64,000 nucleotides of DNA from Enterovibrio paralichthyis (GTDB lineage Bacteria; Pseudomonadota; Gammaproteobacteria; Enterobacterales; Vibrionaceae). The DNA lies in NCBI RefSeq assembly GCF_019209835.1, contig NZ_JAHUTS010000001.1, forward strand, positions 429,234-493,233, read 5' to 3'. The translations under genes and the position numbers were made by a program. The notes under the pieces are model-generated. The model was given only the letters and a program-made list of their open reading frames with translations. It made no database searches and was not told where the DNA came from. Of this stretch, positions 16,343 through 25,151 are shown piece after piece; the first letter of the stretch is position 1; each line of letters begins with the position of its first letter.

Positions 16343-18262
16343 ATGAAAAAGCACTTTGAGCTTATCGATAAGCCGACGTTTTTTGGCGCATTGGGACTTC
16401 TGTTCTCAGTGATCATTCCACTTCTGATTTGGCCTGAAGAAGGCGCAGAGTGGATTGCGATTGCAAAAACCTTTATGACCGACAAGCTCGGTTTCCTCTA
16501 CCTCGCTCTTGGTATCGCCGCTTTTTTCTTTATGGTTTATATCGTGTTCAGCGATATTGGCCAGATAAAACTGGGGGATGCTGACGAGAAACCTGAGTTT
16601 GCAACTAGCTCTTGGGCAGCAATGCTGTTCTGTGGCGGTATCGGGGCCAGTATCCTCTACTGGGGTACCATCGAATGGGCCTATTACTATCAAAGCCCTC
16701 CATTCCAGCTGGAAGCAGGCAGCGAAGAAGCAGTCCGCTGGGCAGCAACTTACGGTATTTTCCACTGGGGCCCGATTGCCTGGTCTATCTACCTGATCCC
16801 CGCATTGCCAATTGCTTACTTCTTCTATGTGCGCAAGCAGCCTGTATTGAAAGTATCATCAGCATTGATGCCTGTTATCGGCGAGGCGCGCAGCCACGGT
16901 AAATGGGGCAAGTTTATTGATGTTCTCTTTATTTTTGGCTTGCTCGGCGGCGCAGCAACAACATTGGGTCTGGCAGCACCTCTAATCAACGAAGGTATCA
17001 GCTATCTGTTTGGTATTCCTTCCACCACAGTTACCCAGGTTGGCGTGCTGCTCCTGTGTACCGCGCTTTTTGCCTACTCCTCTTACAAAGGCATGGATGA
17101 AGGTATTAAGGTTCTCAGTAACATCAACTTCTGGGGTGCACTCGCACTGCTGGCCTTCATCCTTGTGAGTGGCCCTACCCTGTTTATGCTCGAAACCGGC
17201 CTGGACTCCATTGGCCGTATGTTGTCTAACTTCTTTGTTATGGCGACATGGGCAGAACCATTCGGTGGCTACGGCACATTTGAAGACACGCATTTCCCAC
17301 AGGACTGGACCATTTTCTACTGGGCGTGGTGGTTGGTATTTGCACCAAGTATGGGCCTGTTTGTCGCGCGTATTTCACGCGGACGCACCATCAAACAAAT
17401 GGTGTCAGGTTCAATCTTCTTTGGTTCAATGGGCTGCGCACTGTACTTCATGATTCTGGGTAACTATGGTCTGTCTCTTCAGCTTTCCGGTCAGTTGGAT
17501 GTTGTATCCATCCTGAATGAGAAAGGCGCAACGACAGCCATCTTCTCGATTCTTGAGCAGTTGCCGATGAGCACACTGGTCATCGCTACCTTCACGATTC
17601 TGTGCATCATCTTTACCGCAACCACGTTCGACTCCATTTCGTTTATTCTGGCTTCCGTGGTGCAAAACAACGTGACGGAAGATCCACTGCGTTGGAACCG
17701 TCTTTTCTGGGCATTTACTCTGTCGTTTATGCCATCGGTACTGATGTTTATGGGCGGTCTTGCTACCCTGCAAACCGCAGCGATCGTCGGTGGCCTGCCA
17801 TTGCTGGTAATCGCCGTGATGTTGATGATCTCCGGTGTGAAAGCAGCAACGCTCGACCTGTCACATCAAGAAGGTTACGTTGACCCTGTGATCAACATTG
17901 AGGAATTCCCGGACGTCGATCCTTGGTCTCGCGAAGGTATTGCCATGGCGAAATTTGAACGCCTGAAAGACGAAGCCATCGCTGCTGCTGAAGAAGAACG
18001 CGAAAAGCTGAATGCTATCTGGGTTCTGAAAAAAGAAATCCGTGCAGCAGCTCTTGCCCGGGGTGAATCTGGCGCTGAACTTGGCGATGCTCCAGAAGAG
18101 CAATTGGTCGAGATCCAACGCCTTACTGATGAAGCCATGGCAGCCAAAGAGCATAAACTGCAGGCATCTGAAAGTGCTCAGCAGGCACGTATCGAATTCA
18201 ACGAATTGGTGCGAGAGCGCCGCAGACTTGAAGAAGAAGCCCTGTTGGCTAACAAGGCTTAA
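16343..18262 (+). CDS. BCCT-family transporter
   Basis: This 639-residue secondary transporter of the betaine/carnitine/choline family has 12 predicted membrane segments to about residue 505. The segment GGIGASILYWGTIEWAYYY is closer to CaiT-like than to BetP-like members, and the Trp-rich motif WAWWLVFAPSMGLFVARISRGRT is typical of the family. The substrate is probably a quaternary amine or related zwitterion. A C-terminal cytoplasmic tail of about 110 residues is strongly charged and coiled-coil forming (EEEREKLNAIW to RRRLEEEALLANKA), which is unusual. The ATG at 16343 follows AGGGATG. Confidence 0.92.
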   Translation: MKKHFELIDKPTFFGALGLLFSVIIPLLIWPEEGAEWIAIAKTFMTDKLGFLYLALGIAAFFFMVYIVFSDIGQIKLGDADEKPEFATSSWAAMLFCGGIGASILYWGTIEWAYYYQSPPFQLEAGSEEAVRWAATYGIFHWGPIAWSIYLIPALPIAYFFYVRKQPVLKVSSALMPVIGEARSHGKWGKFIDVLFIFGLLGGAATTLGLAAPLINEGISYLFGIPSTTVTQVGVLLLCTALFAYSSYKGMDEGIKVLSNINFWGALALLAFILVSGPTLFMLETGLDSIGRMLSNFFVMATWAEPFGGYGTFEDTHFPQDWTIFYWAWWLVFAPSMGLFVARISRGRTIKQMVSGSIFFGSMGCALYFMILGNYGLSLQLSGQLDVVSILNEKGATTAIFSILEQLPMSTLVIATFTILCIIFTATTFDSISFILASVVQNNVTEDPLRWNRLFWAFTLSFMPSVLMFMGGLATLQTAAIVGGLPLLVIAVMLMISGVKAATLDLSHQEGYVDPVINIEEFPDVDPWSREGIAMAKFERLKDEAIAAAEEEREKLNAIWVLKKEIRAAALARGESGAELGDAPEEQLVEIQRLTDEAMAAKEHKLQASESAQQARIEFNELVRERRRLEEEALLANKA

Positions 18263-18275
18263 TCTCTTGAAAAAG

Positions 18276-18305
18276 AAAGCCCCAGCATTTGCCGGGGCTT
18301 TTTTT
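18276..18305 (+). terminator. Terminator of the BCCT transporter gene
   Basis: Stem aaagcccc pairs with ggggcttt and a T run of seven follows. Confidence 0.85.
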
Positions 18306-18325
18306 ACTGATTTTTTAGAGGGCGA

Positions 18326-20671
18326 TTATTGAAGCTCCCAAGGACCCCACTGTGATCCTGGGGTATCACCTTTCGTCCACCATTTCGCTTTGTAAGTGTT
18401 ACCTTGGTAGATAGTCAGGTCACCACCGTTGTAAACCTTGTCCGCGCTCCACTCTTTCGCAGAACCGTCATCAAAGGCTTCCCACACTGCAGATGTTCCA
18501 GGTTCTTCACCTTTCGTCCACCACTTAGCGGTGTACTCGATGCCGTTATGAACAACTTTGTCACCTGTGTTGTAAACCTTGTTTGGATCCCAGTTGCTGT
18601 CGATTGGGCCTGGTTTACCTTTCACATTCACGGTCACAGTCGCTTCTGCGCTGTCAACACCATCAGTAACGGTGACAACAACCGAAATAACAGTGTCTTC
18701 TGCAGATTCAACAGTCGGTACAGTGATAACTGCGCTATTGCCTGTTTGAACAAGGTCACCAGGTGCAGCCGTGATGGTCAGTGCATCATTGTCTGCGTCA
18801 GTCGCTGAAACATTGATGGTCGCTGTTTCACCCGCATTGACGTTCACTGATGCAGGTACAGTCAGCTCAGGCACGTTGTTGACTGGTTCGCCAGTGCCTT
18901 TTACGTTAACAACAACACTTGCAGAGTCAGACTTCTTACCATCTGAAACCGTTACATTAATAGTTTCAGTAATATCAACAGACGTGTTTGGTGCTTTGTA
19001 AGTGACAGTTGCAGTGCCGTCGCCATTGTCAGCCACTTCAGCACCCACTGCTTTGAATGTCAGCTTGTCACCATCTTTGTCAACAGCTGAAACGTCAAAG
19101 CTCAACACACCGCCACTAACGATATTTTGTGCACCAGGAACCGTCAGAACAGGCGCTTCGTTCGGTACGATCTCTTTGCTGAACACCAGGTCGATTTGCT
19201 CTGCCAGCGGTGAACGCAGGTTAGTACATTCTTTCAGCTTGCTGCCGTGGTTAACAAAGCTGCCTTCACACTTGATGTCACCATGTACCTGCCAAACGAT
19301 AATACCGCCCAGATCGTTATCGACGATGTATTCAGCCTTCTTGCGAATTGCTTCTGGGTCGTCGTAGCTCAGGAAGTATTTACCTTTCACAGCGTAAGGC
19401 ACTTGGGCATTCGCATCCCACTTGTGCTCCCAACCTGGTTGCTTAACGAGGTAGTTATAGTTAGGTTGACCTTCAAACACTTTCCAGTTGTCCAGGTCAA
19501 CCGCTGATACCGTTGGACCATCAACAGAGAAGTTAACGTTGCGTTTGTCAGTTGGCGCACCAACGTAAGCTTCTGCTTCGGTGGTTTGAACGCCACGGCC
19601 GTAGAACGCCGCACCAAAGTTGATTTGCTTAGAGTTGATACCTTTAACATCAACCATCCAGTTCTTCAGTGTTTCAAGGTTCAAACCTTCAAACTCTTCT
19701 TCTGGGTACGGGTACAGTGGTGAGTTATGACCTGCAACATTCGACCAACCACCGTTCAGGTCGTAAGTCATCATGTTGAAGTAGTCCATAGAGCGCTGCA
19801 GGCGTTCCCAGTTGTAACCTTCCAGTGCCGCTGGTACCGCTTTGAATGCCGCTGTCAGCAGACGGTCTGGCCCGATGCGTTCACGGATATCATCCATCAA
19901 CTGTTCAAAGTTTGCGTAGTCTGCGTCAGTACCGGTAAAGTTCATGCCGCCAGAGCCTGGGTATTCCCAGTCGATGTCGATACCGTGGAAGCCCAGTGCG
20001 ATGAGTCGGTCAATGTCCGCTAGGAAGCGTTCTTTCTTAACAGGATCTGCCGCCATTTCTGGGAAGTGCTTGGACATACTCCAACCACCGATAGATGCCA
20101 TTACCTTCACGCCTTTTTCATTCGCGAGGTCGATCAGGCCTGGCGCGCCGCCAGCTTTTTTCAGTGGGATTGGCATTTGGCCAGTTACGCCGGTTGGCTC
20201 ATGTTTCCAACCACGTCCATCTTTTACAAAACCTTGCGCCTGAACTTTCGCTAACGCTTCCGCTTGCCAAGGTTCATTTCCTGGGTACTCGTGAATGTAT
20301 TCAAGCTCACCCCACAGGATGTGGAAGTCCCAACTGGAGTAGACATCCGGGTGCAATAGTGGGCCTGGTTCCTGAACTGCATTTGGTTGATAAATGCTCT
20401 TGTTACGAAGGTCGCCACTGTGCAGGCTGCCATCTTTCGCAACGCCAAAAAACGAAAAGTTCAGGATGTTGTAGATATCCATATCTACGTTAAGGTGCGT
20501 AGCTTCACCTTTTACGCTAAAGCCGGCATCAGTGCCCTTCCACGCTTCCCATTGCGTCAGGTAACCGATAACCGCTTTATCATGCGCCGGCGCTGCTTGT
20601 ACTGCGGCGGTCATGCCGAGCGTACTTGCAACACACGCCGCAATAGCGGTGAGCTTAAGTCCTTTATTCAT
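18326..20671 (-). CDS. Secreted multidomain chitinase (GH18)
   Basis: This 781-residue secreted enzyme hydrolyses chitin to oligosaccharides. After the signal peptide (KGLKLTAIAACVASTLG to VQA), the GH18 barrel carries SIGGWSMS and the catalytic motif GIDIDWEYPG; the acid is Glu236, with Asp232 and Asp234. The first Asp of the usual DxxDxDxE motif is His here. Two Ig/cadherin-like repeats follow (each starting with a PVLTVPGAQN or PELTVPASVN phrase), then two ChiC-type carbohydrate-binding modules, each with a YxAKWWTKG core. The ATG at 20671 has GGAG nine bases upstream; an in-frame extension to 20728 lacks one. Confidence 0.93.
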   Translation of the reverse strand: MNKGLKLTAIAACVASTLGMTAAVQAAPAHDKAVIGYLTQWEAWKGTDAGFSVKGEATHLNVDMDIYNILNFSFFGVAKDGSLHSGDLRNKSIYQPNAVQEPGPLLHPDVYSSWDFHILWGELEYIHEYPGNEPWQAEALAKVQAQGFVKDGRGWKHEPTGVTGQMPIPLKKAGGAPGLIDLANEKGVKVMASIGGWSMSKHFPEMAADPVKKERFLADIDRLIALGFHGIDIDWEYPGSGGMNFTGTDADYANFEQLMDDIRERIGPDRLLTAAFKAVPAALEGYNWERLQRSMDYFNMMTYDLNGGWSNVAGHNSPLYPYPEEEFEGLNLETLKNWMVDVKGINSKQINFGAAFYGRGVQTTEAEAYVGAPTDKRNVNFSVDGPTVSAVDLDNWKVFEGQPNYNYLVKQPGWEHKWDANAQVPYAVKGKYFLSYDDPEAIRKKAEYIVDNDLGGIIVWQVHGDIKCEGSFVNHGSKLKECTNLRSPLAEQIDLVFSKEIVPNEAPVLTVPGAQNIVSGGVLSFDVSAVDKDGDKLTFKAVGAEVADNGDGTATVTYKAPNTSVDITETINVTVSDGKKSDSASVVVNVKGTGEPVNNVPELTVPASVNVNAGETATINVSATDADNDALTITAAPGDLVQTGNSAVITVPTVESAEDTVISVVVTVTDGVDSAEATVTVNVKGKPGPIDSNWDPNKVYNTGDKVVHNGIEYTAKWWTKGEEPGTSAVWEAFDDGSAKEWSADKVYNGGDLTIYQGNTYKAKWWTKGDTPGSQWGPWELQ

Positions 20672-20956
20672 ATTGTTTTTCTCCACGTCTGGGTGTTGGT
20701 GTTTTTCACTAGGCATAGAATTTCCCACCAGTTAATTTCCGACGCGAATAAAAAACTCGAACTTTGGTACAGGCGTTCAAAATCAAACTACTCAATTACG
20801 TTTTTTTGCACTTTTTTTGGCACTAGAGCAAGTCATCACACCTTGCTGACAATTTGCACACCTCCTAACTGAACCGCCATTATTTTCCTTTAATATCAGT
20901 GATTTTGAAGACACATCACAAACCCGACACTCCAACATCCCCCTTCCATAAACGCA

Positions 20957-20988
20957 AAAAAAGCTCCGCCTGCAACAGCAAAGCGGAG
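20957..20988 (-). terminator. Orphan minus-strand terminator in the chitinase upstream gap
   Basis: Stem ctccgc (20964-20969) pairs with gcggag (20983-20988), followed on the minus strand by a T run of seven. No protein gene lies upstream on this strand before 21310. Confidence 0.6.
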
Positions 20989-21309
20989 TGAACTAAAAAG
21001 TAATAAAGTAATAATGCGCTAACTAAAGATGTTAAGCCGTGCTATGGCAGCACACTGAACACAGAGCAATAGCCATGCCTAAATGTAGGCAGTAATAAAA
21101 TCAACGCTATACGGCAAAGTAGCTTGCGACGCCAAAACTTTTGCGCTTTTTCAAGGCATACACTGCACCAAAGACGGTCAATCCCTTGAAAAAGTGGCTC
21201 CGTTGTCTCAAAGCGCGGGCTTTTTGTCTGTCACTAATTCCAATTTCTCACATCCTTTCGGATAATGTCCGCTCCCTGGCCTATGCCGACAGTAATCGAG
21301 AGAACAACA
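20989..21309. other. Intergenic gap, possible small RNA region
   Basis: No protein gene is supported. On the minus strand the stretch ends at the orphan terminator, so a small RNA of roughly 100-250 nucleotides could be encoded. I cannot place a convincing promoter by eye. Confidence 0.25.
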
Positions 21310-21780
21310 ATGGATTTTGCATTACCCCTCGTCATCCTGGTGATGATTGTATTTATTATTCTCAACCGCCAAAAAGCCAAGAAACTGGCTGAAGAAAATC
21401 AACAGGCCGGTGCAGCGTTTTTGGCTCAGAACGCACAGGAAGATGGGGTGACTACCACGGACAGTGGACTGCAGTACAAAGTGCTTCAGGAAGGCGAAGG
21501 TGATGCACACCCAAGTGCAACATCGCGTGTGAAAGTGCACTATCACGGCACACTGATTGACGGCACCGTGTTCGACAGCTCCGTTCAGCGTGGTGAGCCT
21601 ATTGAGTTTGGTCTGAATCAGGTCATTAAAGGCTGGACTGAAGGTGTACAGCTGATGAAGAAAGGTGAGAAAACCCGCTTTTTCATCCCAGCTCCCTTGG
21701 CTTATGGCAATGCATCAGCGGGGATCATCAAGCCAGGTTCAACGCTGATTTTTGATGTTGAGTTGCTTGATTTCCAATGA
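21310..21780 (+). CDS. Membrane-anchored FKBP-type peptidyl-prolyl isomerase
   Basis: The 156-residue product has an N-terminal membrane helix (FALPLVILVMIVFIIL) and a short linker, then an FKBP domain with YHGTLIDGTVFDSS, the Phe and Asp of the active pocket, VIKGWTEGVQLM and GSTLIFDVELL. It should catalyse cis-trans isomerisation at prolines or act as a chaperone. The helix is followed by RQKAKK, so by the positive-inside rule the FKBP domain may stay in the cytoplasm. I chose the ATG at 21310, preceded by GAGAG, over an in-frame codon at 21265. A bidirectional terminator follows. Confidence 0.9.
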   Translation: MDFALPLVILVMIVFIILNRQKAKKLAEENQQAGAAFLAQNAQEDGVTTTDSGLQYKVLQEGEGDAHPSATSRVKVHYHGTLIDGTVFDSSVQRGEPIEFGLNQVIKGWTEGVQLMKKGEKTRFFIPAPLAYGNASAGIIKPGSTLIFDVELLDFQ

Positions 21781-21807
21781 GCAACCGGACAATTTCCAAT
21801 TGAAAAA

Positions 21808-21839
21808 AGAGAGGCCGCAAAATGCGGCCTCTCTTTTTA
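21808..21839. terminator. Bidirectional terminator between FKBP and EIIC/EAL genes
   Basis: The perfect 12-base stem agagaggccgca/tgcggcctctct is flanked by an A run on the left and a T run on the right, so it serves both convergent genes. Confidence 0.88.
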
Positions 21840-21850
21840 CGATACCAAGT

Positions 21851-23881
21851 TTACGATACCAATCTCGTGTGAATCACCCTGTGTGCTTCGATCCAAACGC
21901 TGACTTCTTCAAACGGTAAAGGTTGTGAGAAGTAGTAGCCCTGGCAAATATCGATACCGCAGCTTGCCACAAAAAGCTTCTCAGCATTTGTCTCTACCCC
22001 TTCAGCAACCAGGGCGCAGCCGGTCACTTCGCTGATTTTCGCCAACAGCTGATACAGGTTCTGACCACGTTCTTCTTTTACGTTTAGCAGCAGAGAACGG
22101 TCCAGTTTTACTTTGTCGAAGTTGAACTGCAACAAGTGAGGGAATGATGCATAGCCAGAGCCAAAGTCATCAATCGCTACCGTAATGCCGAATGTTTGCA
22201 GAGCCTGAATATTCTCACTGATTTGGTTATGGTCCTCCAAAATAGCCTCTTCAGTGATCTCAATCTCCAATGACGTCGCAGGCACTTTGTGGTACTTCAG
22301 GCGCTCAGCGATGTAATCAACAATGTCAGGGTTTGAAATCGTTTCGGCAGACACGTTCACGGCCACTTTGCAGCCAGATTCCAGTGGCAGCTTGCCCATA
22401 TCAGCCAGCACCATGTCGATAACCATCTGGTCCAGCTGCCCCATTGCACCCAGGTTCTGGAAATCCTGAATGAAGGTCGGTGAGTGCATATTGCCCTGCT
22501 CATCACGGTATCGAACCAATGACTCGAATGCCAGGTGGCCTGAGTCCGTCAAATGAACCTGTGGCTGGTAGAACATCACAAACTCACCGCTGCTCAGCAT
22601 TTTACTGACGCGCTTGCTCACCTCATGCTTGCTGATATAGCTCGACATAGAGGTATTCACGTCGCCCAAAAACGACTTCAACGTACTGCGCTCAATCTCC
22701 ACTTTGCGCAGCATATTCTTGCTGTCCAGGCTACTTTTTCCGACATAGCTCAGGTAGAACGGACGATAAATAAGAATACCCAGTCCAATAACAACCAGCT
22801 GCAGGATCACCCCGCCAAAGCTGTTTTGCGTTGCCAGATAACCACTGATCAATGGCGGTGTCATCCAATCTACAATCGTACTGACCGGCTCGACAAACCC
22901 GATCGCCATACTCACATACACCACCACAAACGCCACCATAGGCACAAGGATGAACGGGATAATGAGTGTTGGGTTGAAGATGATCGGCAACCCGAACAAC
23001 AGCAGTTCGTTGATGTTAAACATCACAAGAGGCAATGCTGACAGCGCCAGGGTGAGATGGCGTCTGTCTTTGGAAAAGAACAGAATGCACAGCAAAAGAC
23101 TCAGTGAAATACCTGAACCACCCAACGACAGAAACGCATCATAAAATCCCTGACCAAGGATATTCAGCGGCTCCTCGCCCACCTGCCAGGCAGCAATGTT
23201 GCTTTGTGTATCTTCATACAACTGTTGTTTGGCGCGAAACAAGAAGTTGTGACCATTGATACCAACAGCGCCCAACAGACCAAGGACAAACTGGTAAGTC
23301 AGACCGCCGCTAAAGGTCAACGGGTTGAGTGTCAGGTGTTCTTTGAATATTTGCGATTCATAGATAATGAAACCCGTCAGTTTGGTGAAACATATGGTCA
23401 CCAACAGGAAGACAAAAAAGTGCCCTACCTGTTTATACAAGGCGCTAACAAAATCTAACCGTGACGGGTCGAGTGGAAATAGCCTGAAAGAGACACAACA
23501 AACCACCGACACTATCGCCGTCAGCAAAGCAACCAATGAATTGTTAGGAAGCCCGCTTTGCGCGACCAGCCCATTGGACAAAGAGATGGCCACATACATC
23601 ACCAATGCGTATGGCAATACAACCATGGGGTTGACGTTGTGCTTTGCTGAAAGGTAATAGGTGGCAATGATGCATAACGCAGAAGGGTAAATACCAATCA
23701 GTAATGTATTTAAATAAAAGAAGTGACTGGTAATCTCAGGATACCCAGCCACGTTTGCTAAATGACCAACGAATATTGAAATTGCATTACAGATCGTTAG
23801 CGGGAGAAGCAATAGAAAAACAATTGAAACGTCACGTACATAGGTATCGTAACATGACCTTAAAGAAGGCAACTTCAGCAT
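21851..23881 (-). CDS. PTS EIIC-like membrane domain fused to an EAL domain
   Basis: The N-terminal 400 residues form a polytopic membrane domain like the EIIC sugar channel of the phosphotransferase system, with GGSGISLSLLL and FNINELLLFGLPIIFNP typical of the family. The C-terminal EAL domain (from about 425) would hydrolyse cyclic di-GMP: FESLVRY stands for the EAL motif, with EITEEAI, DDFGSGYASF and VAEGVET conserved. No GGDEF domain, EIIB or EIIA is attached, so sugar sensing rather than transport is a reasonable inference. I chose the ATG at 23881; a TTG at 23914 is possible and neither has a clear ribosome site. The gap 23882-24151 is very AT-rich and empty. Confidence 0.88.
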   Translation of the reverse strand: MLKLPSLRSCYDTYVRDVSIVFLLLLPLTICNAISIFVGHLANVAGYPEITSHFFYLNTLLIGIYPSALCIIATYYLSAKHNVNPMVVLPYALVMYVAISLSNGLVAQSGLPNNSLVALLTAIVSVVCCVSFRLFPLDPSRLDFVSALYKQVGHFFVFLLVTICFTKLTGFIIYESQIFKEHLTLNPLTFSGGLTYQFVLGLLGAVGINGHNFLFRAKQQLYEDTQSNIAAWQVGEEPLNILGQGFYDAFLSLGGSGISLSLLLCILFFSKDRRHLTLALSALPLVMFNINELLLFGLPIIFNPTLIIPFILVPMVAFVVVYVSMAIGFVEPVSTIVDWMTPPLISGYLATQNSFGGVILQLVVIGLGILIYRPFYLSYVGKSSLDSKNMLRKVEIERSTLKSFLGDVNTSMSSYISKHEVSKRVSKMLSSGEFVMFYQPQVHLTDSGHLAFESLVRYRDEQGNMHSPTFIQDFQNLGAMGQLDQMVIDMVLADMGKLPLESGCKVAVNVSAETISNPDIVDYIAERLKYHKVPATSLEIEITEEAILEDHNQISENIQALQTFGITVAIDDFGSGYASFPHLLQFNFDKVKLDRSLLLNVKEERGQNLYQLLAKISEVTGCALVAEGVETNAEKLFVASCGIDICQGYYFSQPLPFEEVSVWIEAHRVIHTRLVS

Positions 23882-24151
23882 AAAAAAGTACTTAAATTCA
23901 GGGCTTGCCCACAAAATGAGCGCGGATTATATCCCCCTGAAAAATAAGTCTCAAATAAAAATATTTACAGCTGAAAATAATCAAAAAACCAACATTTCAG
24001 CCAACTAATTTTGACTAAAAATCACTCAAAATAACTATGCAAAAAAACCTCGGAAAAATTAATAAAAGAAAAAGTCACAGTAATTAAACAAACACAACTC
24101 AAAATACCAAAGTTAAAGGAAAGCACATCACAATAAGCATTGATAAAAATA

Positions 24152-24919
24152 TTAAATCAACCCAATCTGAATTTTTGATTGATGCAATTTTAAATATTCA
24201 ATGTCGTTTAAATAAGCTATATGATGTCCTTCAGAGAGATTCATCTGGAATCCAGGATCCTCGTCTTCCGCTTCCCTAACCATAAACGTCACCAAAGCAT
24301 GCAACCGCTGCACCATGGTGCTGACAAGCGACACTCTCTCTTGCTCCGAAACACCATAAGCATCCAGAAACATTTTGGCTCTGGCGATTTGTTGGTCAAG
24401 AGAACCCAGCTTATCAATGTGATGGGTTTTAAACGGAGCCCAGCAATAGACTGCGTAGGCGATATCCCAAAGCCTTGGTGCTGGATGCGCGGTATCGAAA
24501 TCAAACACCCCCACTACTGTTTGTCCCTTCAAGGCCACATTGTAAGGCGCAAAGTCCCCATGACAGACAACCTCGGCAGGTTCTCTGGATGGCAGCATCC
24601 AGTGTTGCTTTCGATGATCATGTTGAAGAAAAGTCGCGGAAGCATCATGAAACTGACGAAGCAAACGGGCTGCTGACATTAACGCTTCATCGCTGGCAAT
24701 AGCGCCGCGCAATGGATAGTTATACGTCTCCCCTTCTACAAAACTCAGGGTCTCATTCTTATCATCACACCCAAGAAACTGAGGGCATTCCTTAAAGCCC
24801 TGTTGATGCAGATAAGTGAGAAGTCGATGTACCGTCGCGGAGTGCACACTCAGGGGACGGATAACGGTATCATTTTGTTTGAAAATGGAATCGCTTCTTC
24901 CACCGGATAAAACTTCCAT
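24152..24919 (-). CDS. Aminoglycoside phosphotransferase-family (APH) kinase
   Basis: The 255-residue protein has the APH/choline-kinase fold. The catalytic loop is VVCHGDFAPYNV (Asp122 and Asn127) and the metal-binding Asp140 lies in GVFDFDTAHPAPRLWDIAYA. The N-terminal ATP loop is reduced. Relatives phosphorylate small alcohols or amines such as choline, homoserine or antibiotics; the substrate cannot be named from sequence. The ATG at 24919 is preceded by GAGG, whereas the extension to 24958 has none. The final 40 bases are much more AT-rich than the body of the gene. Confidence 0.85.
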   Translation of the reverse strand: MEVLSGGRSDSIFKQNDTVIRPLSVHSATVHRLLTYLHQQGFKECPQFLGCDDKNETLSFVEGETYNYPLRGAIASDEALMSAARLLRQFHDASATFLQHDHRKQHWMLPSREPAEVVCHGDFAPYNVALKGQTVVGVFDFDTAHPAPRLWDIAYAVYCWAPFKTHHIDKLGSLDQQIARAKMFLDAYGVSEQERVSLVSTMVQRLHALVTFMVREAEDEDPGFQMNLSEGHHIAYLNDIEYLKLHQSKIQIGLI

Positions 24920-24946
24920 ATAAACCTCGAAGAAGGGGTGACAGAC

Positions 24947-25007
24947 ATACCCAAACAACCTGAAGATGAAGTATCCAGCGCAATGCGCGCACCTTCAGGT
25001 TGTATGG
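24947..25007 (-). repeat. Copy of the dispersed palindromic repeat
   Basis: On the minus strand this reads CATCTTCAGGTTGTTTGGGTAT at one end and CCATACAACCTGAAGGTG at the other, the two ends being near complements. It is related to 52732-52785 and lies between the APH gene and the TRAP permease terminator. Confidence 0.5.
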
Positions 25008-25092
25008 AAAAGCAAGGAAGGTTTGAAGAAGCTGTATCCTACACAAATCCGCGTCATAACAACATGATGGCTATCCCATACCTAAAATGGCA

Positions 25093-25116
25093 AAACCCCG
25101 CCAGTGCGACGGGGTT
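25093..25116 (-). terminator. Terminator of the TRAP permease transcript
   Basis: Stem aaccccg pairs with cggggtt around a nine-base loop, followed on the minus strand by TTTTG. It is 36 bases past the uehC stop. Confidence 0.75.
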
Positions 25117-25151
25117 CGAGTTCTTACTTCAGGGCTCATGGCTCCTGACTC

